A stretch of 64,000 nt of DNA from Apoda limacodes (Eukaryota; Arthropoda; Insecta; Lepidoptera; Limacodidae), in assembly GCA_946406115.1 (NCBI GenBank), contig OX291547.1:14699001-14763000 (forward strand). The letters run 5' to 3'. The stretch's first letter is position 1; the number at the start of each line of letters is the position of its first letter. The notes beneath the pieces were generated by a model. The model did no database searches. It had not been told where the DNA came from and worked only from the letters and a program-made list of their open reading frames with translations. Positions 34,976-43,070 of the stretch are shown piece by piece. A program made the translations under genes and the position numbers.

Positions 34976-35276
34976 CTAATCAGTCTCGGGGTTTCTTGGG
35001 CCTTCTTCCACTAAGTATAGGTAGGTAGGTAGGACCTATAGGGAAATTTAAAGGATTTTTTTACCATATCAGTACTTACAGATCGTCATGTTACGTACAC
35101 ACAAACAACATTATAATGAGAAATATTTCAAAAAAACTTACTGAAGGACCACAGTCTTCATATTTGTAGCAAACCATAGGACCGCAGGGGCTACACCTGA
35201 AAACAAAGCGATAGGTTACCTACTTACACTTCACTAATCACAGTTTAAAACGTGTCTCACATTTCAATACTTACAT
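34976..35276 (-). CDS. Cys-rich mini-protein with split start codon, about 38 aa
   Basis: The minus strand has an AT|GTAAGT donor (AT at 35,275-35,276) and a 78-bp intron. Exon 2 (35,142-35,196) follows ctttgttttcag and reads G|TGT AGC CCC TGC. Splicing creates ATG TGT... (MCSPCGPMVCYKYEDCGPS). Exon 2 ends in phase 0 at TCA|GTAAGT. A possible last exon (34,976-35,035) follows aatttccctatag and reads VLPTYLYLVEEGPRNPETD; it includes a simple CCTA repeat and is the weak part of the model. Both intron-1 sites are strong. The layout is the same as in the CGP genes at 6.1 and 40.4 kb, except that the intron is shorter. Function is inferred only from membership of the Cys-rich cluster. Confidence 0.5.
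35269..35276 (-). promoter_or_regulatory. start codon split by intron, AT|GTAAGT
   Basis: Third instance of the ATGTAAGT start/donor overlap. The unspliced reading is AUG-UAA. Confidence 0.55.
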
Positions 35277-35420
35277 TTTTGGAAATTTCGATAGAGATAG
35301 ATAGGTTTATATAAGTAAATAATTAAAAATGTAAGGAGGAGGCTATTTTTACTTTATTTTTAGATAAGTTTTACAATATTTCTATTTAACACTGGATAAT
35401 TTTGATTTTTTTATAAAATA

Positions 35421-35573
35421 TTACAATTTTTTTATTAAAACATGAAGTAAATTTAAGACTGAATCTTTTGACAGTTCTGCCATACCATCTAAAAAGCGAC
35501 TTCCATTTTTAAATTTTCTTTTTCTGCCAGAGCTATAGAAAGACATCACACACTGCATTTTCTTTTTCGCTTT
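35421..35573 (-). other. in-frame open continuation beyond the TAA of the 35.6-kb gene
   Basis: Fifty codons without a stop in the same frame follow directly after TAA. The segment is Lys/Arg-rich first and then amphipathic. It is listed separately because translation of this part is not established. Confidence 0.4.
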
Positions 35574-35825
35574 TTATCGAATATTGCATATGGCTTGCAG
35601 TGCTTCAGCATGGGGATTTGTACTGTGTTTGCAACACGCAACATGAGCTGGTTGACATAAAGGTGCCGGTAGTAATTGACAACATGGGGAGTTTTGGCAA
35701 CCAGTTCTACGGCAGTCGTGTTGCAGTCCATTGCGCCGTAAGCAGGCGCAGTCCGAGTAAAGTATTCCGCCTTTCAGTTCGCGACTTTTGCATGATCGAA
35801 CCGAGGTTGACTTACAACAATTCAT
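35574..35825 (-). CDS. Cys-rich protein of the 'RNGLQHDC' family, 83 aa, with in-frame continuation after the stop
   Basis: The frame MNCCKSTSVRSCKSRELKGG continues with CACLRRNGLQHDCRRTGCQN and a Cys/Pro segment (CCQLLPAPLCQPAHVACC), and ends ICNIR at a TAA. The ATG has A residues at -3 to -1. KSREL.GG and RNGLQHDCRRTGC align with the gene at 25.8-26.8 kb. After the TAA (35,574-35,576) the same frame stays open for 50 more codons to 35,421. That part is basic (GRKRKFKNGSRF) and then has a helical-looking MAELSKDSVLNLLHVLIKK. It may correspond to the amphipathic segment of the larger relative. The stop may therefore be a recent truncation, a polymorphism or a leaky stop. An AATAAA-type signal is present at plus-strand 35,431-35,436. 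Function is unknown. Confidence 0.6.
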   Translation of the reverse strand: MNCCKSTSVRSCKSRELKGGILYSDCACLRRNGLQHDCRRTGCQNSPCCQLLPAPLCQPAHVACCKHSTNPHAEALQAICNIR

Positions 35826-35899
35826 TTTTTTCTTGTTTTCAGAGATTGCTCTTGATTTTCAGATAGTTATCTATTATTCAAGAGGAAGATCATTCGGAA

Positions 35900-36400
35900 A
35901 TGCACTTTTTGTAATATTTTTGAATATTTTATACTAATTTTTAATATCTAAGGGAAATTCACGATAATTTTGTAAAATGGCTACGAAACAAAAAAAAATA
36001 TGCTACTAGTCTTAAAATTCGTTTTAATATGGATTTTCAAGTAGGCTATGCATGTAACAAGTCACAATACGAATACAAAAAATACCCGTCTCTATGGCCT
36101 TATGAGATACCTATGTACGCTACTGAAATTTTTGGTCACTACCTTCGAATGCATTGCTCTATTTAGGGATTTCTAACTTAGCTTAGCTCACGTTGTATTG
36201 TTGTCCTTCTCGTCACTGGTTTGTACTGAGTCCTTCTAGCTCATTTCGATGTGAACGCGTTACGGTGCTGTGACAGTATGGAACAGGCATATCCTGTTGT
36301 ATCGATGGCCTTATACAAAGACATATAGCCCAACGCAAAGCCCCAACTAATTCTGCAATCCTGTAAAAAAAAGCAACTCATTACAGGGATCGTCCAAACA
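35900..36400. other. intergenic, nothing recognised
   Basis: I see no frame, exon or clear repeat here. Confidence 0.4.
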
Positions 36401-37140
36401 TCCCTCGTTTGGTTGTGGTGGTAAACTACAGAGAACTTGTGTCGAAATTCAAGACCACTCTGCCTAAGGTCTCCTGGGATGGGAAAACTTGGTTGAATTT
36501 AAGTCAACGAAGACACAAGTTTGCGCATTCAACGCTAAGTAAACCCCATTCACTAAGATCTCATAATCCCAGAAAATATCCTTTATCATCTTCAAGAGCA
36601 TTGAGATCCTTGGCGTTACCATCATCAGCGACGTTCAGTTCCAAGATCGTGTGGAAGGCGGAAGACAAGGTAACTAGCGTCCAAAATAACTTTACTTAAC
36701 TTAACCTTAACATACTCATCATAGTAACAAAGAAGTACTTAAAACAGTACTTCACCTACAAAGATTCTGCTTTACAAGTTGCAAGTCCGGACCCACATGG
36801 AGTACTGCCATCTCTAGGCGAGTGCAGACGGATACCATCTAGGCGTTTTTGGCTAGCTTCAACAAGCTGATAAAGAATTCGAAACTCACAAATATAGAAT
36901 GTACTTAAGGAAGTCTGAAAAGAGAGTTTGCCTCCCTGTGTGTGCTCTACTACTTTTGTAATGGGCTGTGCTATGAGAAATTGTTCGAAATGATTCCAAC
37001 AGCTATTTTTTACTATGGCACCTTTCTCCATCGGCAGGGAATTTATTTTCATACCTAAGGACCTGAATAGTCACGGATAGTAAGGTTTCAAAGGAACTTG
37101 CTCGCGCGGACGCTCAAGTTGTGGAAAGAATTTAACTTAA
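36400..37140 (+). pseudogene. non-LTR retrotransposon, RT C-terminal end (decayed copy)
   Basis: Decayed frames on the plus strand resemble the region between RT and the C-terminus of a lepidopteran CR1/jockey-like element. Recognisable pieces are STKTQVCAFNAK, an ILGVT-like box, LPPCVCSTTFVMGCAM and PRDLNSH-like endings. Several stops and frameshifts are present. Confidence 0.5.
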
Positions 37141-37149
37141 GAACGTATG

Positions 37150-37895
37150 TTAAAAATATTATGTTTCTTATTTCTGTAGCTTTATATCGACGTTAATGAG
37201 TCAGTCAGACCATGTTCTGATATACAATTAAACCCCGCTTAATAAGATCACGCTTAAAACGCATTCCCGCATAATACGCCATTTTGCGACAAACCCTGCA
37301 AATTGAGGCATGTTTTCATACATTTAATACGTCAAAACGATTTATCAACCATGTAATACGACATTGATTAACGTGTTTAATCTCATGCGGCAGCGGCTAC
37401 TGAAATAATAATTGTATTAAACGTTTTGGATGAAAATCACAAATTTTAAGTAATATTATTATATAAAGGTATGTAAGAATACTATAATGTTATGCAATTA
37501 GAAAATTAAACACCCAGCTTTTATTTTTTCTATTCCCGCTTTCGCGCTTCAGACACATTTTTGGCTGGGTCTGAAATGTCCTTAAGTAGGTTTTATTTTG
37601 ATGAAATAAAAAAAGGGTAATAATACCTTTAACTCCAATATCAATTGCAGAACAAGTATTCACAATTGATTCACAAAAATCACATTTAAACACAAAAATA
37701 AATGTAGCAAATAACTGCAATACTTTTTTGTATGACCGATAGTAAGTAAGTAGACGAGGTATCATAACATAACCAGCAACTGTAAACTGAATAGAGATTC
37801 TAAACTTTTTATCAAAGTAATATAATAATTTTATACAGTTTATCCAATCCAAATCCAAACTATAAGAATAAAATGAGGTATGTTATGTTTTTTGT
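37150..37895. other. intergenic, no supported gene
   Basis: A 122-codon minus frame at 37,490-37,858 (YFDKKFRISIQFTVAGY...) has no motif, signal or exon framing I can defend, so it is not called. Confidence 0.35.
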
Positions 37896-37899
37896 GATG

Positions 37900-38485
37900 T
37901 AAGAAGAAATTGACAGTTTTAAGATTTTTTCCGCTATGTGTACTACATGGCATTGCTTTCTGCCAAATTTCGTGATTCTAGGTCAACGAGAAGTACCCCA
38001 TAGGTTTTGATTTATTTTTGTCACAATATGCGACCAAAATAACCGATTTTTTTTATTGCATTGTCGTAGAAGCTCGATTTCTTTTCAGCTTTAGATCTTA
38101 GTATTCGTTAATCATTTCAACTTAATACTTACAAACCTTTTTTTTAATGTGATAATTTCAAATGACCGAATTTCGGTTTTTTTCTTATATTTGTGATGTT
38201 AGACGTTGCTTCGTGTGTAATTTCATGCTTCTGGGACACCAGGAAGTATCCCATAGGTTTTGATTTATTTGTGAATGTCAAAATATGTGACAAAAATGGC
38301 CGTATTTTGACTGTAGTTTATTATTGTGTTGACTTAGAAGCTTGATTGTTTTACAGCTTCGAGGGACCGTAGACTTAAGTATTTGACATTAATTTCAGAT
38401 TGATACCTTCACGCTTTCCGGACAGACGCACAACAAAGTGATCCTATACGGGTTCCTTTTTTCCTTTTGAGGTACGGAACCCTAA
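37900..38485 (+). repeat. tandemly arranged ~270-bp repeat, two diverged units
   Basis: 'ccataggttttgatttattt' occurs at about 38,000 and 38,252 with matching flanks ('gaagtaccc' / 'gaagtatcc' before, 'gcgaccaaaat' / 'gtgacaaaaat' after). The second unit ends with 'gaggtacggaaccctaaaaa', a family-G-like end. Confidence 0.55.
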
Positions 38486-38518
38486 AAATTAAAGTAATAA
38501 AAAATAAAACATTGTTTA

Positions 38519-39095
38519 ATGACTTTTAGGGTCGACTCAGACCGAGACGAGACGCGAATTTTAGAGATAGCAACACATTATGGGCCTTGTTTACTACACA
38601 AAAAGATACGCGCTTTTGACTCGGTTCAACGACGGGCTGTGAGAATTTTCGACGATTCCAAACTCACTTGCGGTATCGAGCCCTTAAGTCTGAGGGAAAC
38701 TTTGCCTCCCTGTGTGTGTTCTACCGCTTGTACAATGGGTTGTGTTCTGAGGAATGGTTCGAAATGATGCCCACGGCTACTTTCTACCATCGTACCGCTC
38801 GCCATCGACAGGGAATTCATTCTCACACTTTAGAACCGAAATGGTCGCGTACAGTGCGGTTTCAAAGAAACTTCCTCCCGCGAACGCTTAAGTAGTGGAA
38901 TGAGCTCCCTGCCAAGGTTTTCTCCAAGGACTACAGTATGGAGTTCTTCAAGAAAGAAGTTATTAGATTTCTGAAGGGTCGGCAACGCGCGAGTGATATC
39001 CCTGGTGTTGCAAGCGTCCACAGGCTACGGTGACCGCTTACCATCAGGCGGACCGTAAGCTTGTTTGTCACCTTAGTGGAATAAAAAAAAAAAAA
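38519..39095 (+). pseudogene. non-LTR retrotransposon, RT C-terminus and 3' UTR
   Basis: This is the best-preserved copy in the window of a recurrent 3' end. It carries FDSVQRRAVRIFDDSKLTCG, EPLSLRE, then after a frameshift VFYRLYNGLCSEEWFEMMP, HRTARHRQGIHSHTLEP, VRFQRNFLPRTLK, ELPAKVFSKDYSMEFFKKE, GRQRASD and PGVASVHRLR. The 3' UTR 'accatcaggcggaccgtaag' and 'cttgtttgtcaccttagtgg' precedes an A-run. 5'-truncated and frameshifted, it is inactive. Confidence 0.75.
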
Positions 39096-39299
39096 AAATA
39101 CGCGTCGTGTATTGGTCTGAGCTGACCCTTACAGTAAATTATTTATTGTAAAATTATTGCAATGAGCAGATGTTTTTAGAAAGTGATTATGGGATTAGAA
39201 ATTCCTTTTAATTAAAATGGTCTTTTAAGGATGCAGTAGCCGACAGATTTAACATACTCTTATAGTTGTACAGAAGTGAAAGGACATGCATATTCCGAA

Positions 39300-39640
39300 T
39301 AATATTAATGCCTCCCTGTGTGTGTTCTACCCCCTGTGTAATGCGTTTTGTTTAAAATGATGGCCCCGATTACTTTCTACCGTCGCATTATTCACCATTA
39401 GCACAGGGCTTCCCCCCACGAATGCTGAGGATGATTGTCGAGGTTTTCCCCGGGTAAAACAGTATGGTGTTCTCAAAAAAAGAAGTTATGAGGTTATTTT
39501 CCACTTTAGTTTTATTAGAAAAAGAACTTCTGGGATTGCTACGACTCCAGAATCGAGGTGTGCTCACTTCAGGATATGCCCTGGGTGTGTGCTGTACGCC
39601 AGAATCGCTCTGCACTATTTTGTGTAAGTACTTTATGCCC
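39300..39640 (+). pseudogene. second decayed non-LTR C-terminal fragment
   Basis: 'gcctccctgtgtgtgttcta' followed by TTALFTISTG- and FPRVKQYGVLKK-like segments repeats the preceding element in weaker form. Confidence 0.45.
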
Positions 39641-39699
39641 ATTTGAAGTTTGAAGATCTGTTTAGTCTGCACGTCTAATTAAGGAAAATGGCAGATAAC

Positions 39700-40090
39700 G
39701 GCGGCATATTTAATTCAGCATATTGCGTTTCAAGTGATACTTACTTCCAGTAGAAGAATAAGATAGAGAACGTAAAAACGGACACATTTAGATTCATTGA
39801 ATCATTTATTACATTTTATTGGGCTTGGACGCAATCAAAAACTACCATGACATAAAGAAATGACTTCATATTTTCTAAAGTTCTGTCCATTACAGCCGTT
39901 GCGATAAAAACAATATTCCGTTTTCAAAAACGACACACGAGTCTTCGATAAAATATTGTCACAAGAAATTATCAGTACTTTAAAATCTTTCGCGTGAGAA
40001 ACAAGTAAAAAAAAGTCAAAAAAATACAACTTTCTGCACCGCCATCGCTTTTATCAATAGTAAATTAATTTTTTGGCAATTTTAAGTACT
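39700..40090. other. intergenic upstream of the 40.1-kb CGP gene
   Basis: Presumed promoter and 5' leader region of the CGP gene. No clear TATA element could be assigned. Confidence 0.35.
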
Positions 40091-40095
40091 CAAAC

Positions 40096-40103
40096 ATGTA
40101 AGT
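40096..40103 (+). promoter_or_regulatory. start codon split by intron, AT|GTAAGT
   Basis: Same 8-mer ATGTAAGT as in the genes at 6.6 and 35.27 kb. Unspliced RNA gives AUG-UAA. Confidence 0.65.
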
Positions 40104-40490
40104 ACTGTGTTAATTAATATTGCCTTACGGCAGTCACTGTTTTGGCTCGATGTAATATTTCTCCATGGCTATCGGGCTGCTTTTTTGCTTTTGATTTTTT
40201 TTTGTGTAATGTAACGGCGGGTCACAGAACACGGTGATACTTTCCCACGTTGCTTTTTATAGCAGCGGTATTTGCTATACGGGTCTTACCTACATCCGCT
40301 GAAATGTGAAACAAAGGCTTTATACGGTCCCAAATTAATGGTTATTAGAAAATCTTATTAATATTATCTTTTCAGGTGTTGCGGACCATGTGGAGGATGC
40401 GGGCCATGCTGCGGGCCATGCGGCGGGGGATGCTGCGGCCCCTGTTGCCCGTGCATAACGATCTACACATGCTGCACGAAGATATGCTAG
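40096..40490 (+). CDS. Cys-Gly-Pro repeat protein, Mst(3)CGP-like, 38 aa, split start codon
   Basis: The plus strand reads ...CAAACAT|GTAAGT (AT at 40,096-40,097). A 278-bp intron ends atcttttcag, and the exon (40,376-40,490) starts G|TGT TGC GGA CCA. Splicing makes ATG TGT TGC GGA, giving [20 protein letters not shown] and ending CITIYTCCTKIC. Cys is over 40% of residues. Composition and the CCGPC units match Drosophila Mst(3)CGP sperm-tail proteins; expression and localisation here are inference. The intron is almost the same length as that of the 6.1-kb paralogue (274 bp), and the C-terminal TCCTKIC is shared. AATAAA lies at 40,568-40,573, 78 bases after the stop. No other frame of this exon makes a comparable pattern. 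Confidence 0.75.
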
Positions 40491-41265
40491 TGTCCATTGG
40501 CGTCGGATTTCTCCCGCCATTCATCAAATACCAAGTGCCGTTTTGTGGAAATGCAATAACCTTGTTGAATAAAATATGAATTAAGTGTATTATTTTGTAT
40601 TATTTTCTGGGGTTCTGTTAGGTGCAGTATTAGGATTTGGGTGTTTCTAGGATATGGTTAGGGTTTTGGTTCTGTTAAGGTGCTTTTAGATAATGGGATT
40701 TGGGTTAACGGTATAAGAGGGAGACTATTTCCGATTCGGACGGTAACGTTCCTTTCTCAAAATGGCCCGCGCTCTCAATGTCCCATTCGCAAAACGGCCC
40801 GTTCTCAACTCTGCCCTCTTAATACCTGGCCACTAATAATACTTGGCCACTTGAAATTTCCGATCATTCTCAGTAGATCCATTGTCTAGATTCATCATGA
40901 ATCTTGTTCGTTCAAAAAGTAAATAATAACATAATAGTTGGTTCGGTTGTGACGAAGAACCGAAACAGTCCGGTTACTTAATAATTTAAACAAAATATAT
41001 TTACAAACTATTTTATATCAAAAAAACATTTTGTTAAGAAAATTAACGTTATCTGAAAAAAAACAGTGTCGAAAAACAAATGAATGTCAATTTTTTTTAT
41101 CATAAACACCCTTTTTTGGAAACTTATTACCAATTTTTAATCATAAGTAAAAAAAATATATTTTTTTGCGGTAAAGTTAGTATTAATCGTTAAAACCATA
41201 TATTTTATTTTCACACTTGCTCGTAAACAGTGTCATTACGGGCAGGCAAAACCTTAAATAATATC

Positions 41266-41310
41266 TCACTAGATCCATTATATGGATCTGGACAATGGAT
41301 CTAGTGAGAA
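41266..41310. repeat. 15-bp inverted pair of the CAGTAGATCC family
   Basis: 'ctcactagatccatt' and its exact complement 'aatggatctagtgag' flank a 15-base spacer (atatggatctggac...). It is related to the array at 18.68-18.90 kb. Confidence 0.6.
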
Positions 41311-41344
41311 TGATCCGCTCACACGGGCTCTTATTTTGTAAATT

Positions 41345-42040
41345 TTACTTTTCAAAAGTGATAGATTTCATCAAGCTCTTCGTTTCGAACGACAGCTGTC
41401 AAACTAAATAGGCCCATATCTCAGAAACTGTTTTCAAAAGTGATAGATTTCATCAAGCTCTTCGTTTCGAACGACAGCTGTCAAACTAAATAGGCCCATA
41501 TCTCAGAAACTGTTTCATCATTGACCAGTTGTTTTTTACAGAAGTGATAGATCTTATCAAGATCTTCATTTCGTATGACAGCTGTCAAACTAAAAAGCCT
41601 CATATCTGGGAAACTATTGATCATAGACCAGTTGTTTGTTTACAGAAGTAATAGATCTCATGAAGAGCTTTATTTCGGATGATAGCTGTCAAACTAAAAC
41701 CGGCTGTATCTCTGTAACTATCGATCGTAGACTAGTCACTTCTGTACAGAAGTGTTAGACCTTATCAAGACCTTTATTTCGATGACAGCTGTCAAACAAG
41801 AAAGGGCTGTATCTTCAAAACCATTGTTCGTAGACAAGTTGTTTCCTTACAAAAGTGATAGACCTTAACAAGACCTTTATTGCGGATGACAGCTGTCAAA
41901 TTAGAAAGGGTTGTATCTTCAAAACCATTGTTCGTAGACTAGTTGTTTCCTTACAAAAGTGATAGGCCTTATCAAAATCTTTATTTCGGATGATAGCTGT
42001 CAAACTAAAAATAGTTATAATACCTTAACTATGATACAAA
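41345..42040 (+). repeat. tandem array, about seven units of ~104 bp
   Basis: Units run 'agtgatagatctcatcaaga', 'tctttatttcggatgacagc', 'tgtcaaactaaa' and so on to 'gatcgtagactagttgtttc'. The first two units are almost identical to each other. The same unit makes up the 22.5-24.3-kb array. Confidence 0.8.
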
Positions 42041-42286
42041 GCACCCCTTTAGTACCAAAAAGCCGGATAATTAATAATTTAAATAAAATATTTTCACAAA
42101 CTATCTTATATTTTAAAAAGAAAACGTAAAAAGAGCTTTTTGGTTTAAAAATATTTGTGTTGAAATTTCTCCAAAAGTTAATTGTAACTGTGCATATCTA
42201 ATAAATTGTATTATTCGACTTGGAATTTTGAGAGAGTAATATCATCTTTCAAAACGTGTAAAATTTGTAGCATGGTTGGATTTTTT

Positions 42287-42480
42287 TTAATAAGGCTGTT
42301 TATTTTGAAATTCCATCCTTCCACAATATTTGTTGTGGCGTTCGGAAAATACTGACCAAACGTTAATGAAATCGGGCTTCATCCAAAACTTTTCAAAGTA
42401 TTTAATAAATTTAATAATTTTTGTATCATCAGAAGATATTTCATTAGATTTTATGAAGTCCCAGCCCTCATTTATTGAAT
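42287..42480 (-). pseudogene. transposase C-terminal fragment (MULE-type)
   Basis: The minus frame WDFIKSNEISSDD, then IIKFIKYFEKFWMKPDFINV and WSVF, resembles the 'YFE.TW....W...' segment of insect MULE-type transposases. It lies inside the inverted-repeat element and is only a fragment. Confidence 0.4.
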
Positions 42481-42734
42481 GCACAGGTAACAAAGGTAAC
42501 ATATTTGTTTTTCGACATTCATTTGTTTTTTTTCGGATAACGTTAATTTTCTTAACAAAATGTTTTTTTGATATAAAATAGTTTGTAAATATATTTTGTT
42601 TAAATTATTAAGTAACCGGACTGTTGCTACTAAAAAGGTATCAATAGTTCGGTTCTCCGTCACAACCGAACTATTGCAACTTAAAAGTTTCAGTCGTTCG
42701 GTCAACCGGACTAACGACTGGACTACTGCTACTA

Positions 42735-42895
42735 GAGGTATAATCTGGGGTTCTTCAAGAAGGAAGAGTTTTTAAAGGGTCAGCAACGCGCCAGTGACGC
42801 CCCTGGTGTTGTAAACGTCCATAGGCTTCCTTCGCTGTCCAACCGCTTACCATGAGGCGGATCGTTAGCTTATTTGCCACCTTAGTGGCATAAAA
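42735..42895 (+). repeat. 3' end of lepidopteran non-LTR element
   Basis: 'ggggttcttcaagaaggaag', 'ggtcagcaacgcgccagtga' and 'gcttatttgccaccttagtgg' followed by an A-rich tail. Same family as at 38.5-39.1 kb. Confidence 0.6.
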
Positions 42896-43070
42896 AAAGA
42901 GAAAATAATAGTAAGAAAAAAAAAATAACTAAGTAAGAAAATTTTTATACAATTAAATAAACGTACCTAATATGCATACATACATCCCATAGCAATTTGA
43001 CAACTAAAATTTTATGGTAAAGGCACGGAATTTTAAATTTCTGTCCTTGACATTGGATTGGCAGCTTTCT

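Larger units (their letters stand above)
40934..42676. mobile_element. Mutator-like (MULE) element with ~160-170-bp terminal inverted repeats
   Basis: The left arm (from about 40,934: ttcggttgtgacgaagaacc ... acagtccggttacttaataa ... aaacaaaatatatttacaaa) recurs inverted at the right (about 42,503-42,676). The right arm has an extra ~20 bp between the 'agaaccgaac' and 'aacagtccgg' words. The interior holds a 104-bp tandem array, an internal direct copy of part of the arm (42,061-42,115) and a transposase fragment on the minus strand. Long inverted ends and the transposase remnant suggest Mutator-like transposons. The exact ends and the target duplication could not be fixed by eye. Confidence 0.65.

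Noticed and set aside
37490..37858. 122-codon minus-strand frame
   Set aside because: No recognisable motif, composition bias or flanking signals; consistent with chance in AT-rich DNA.
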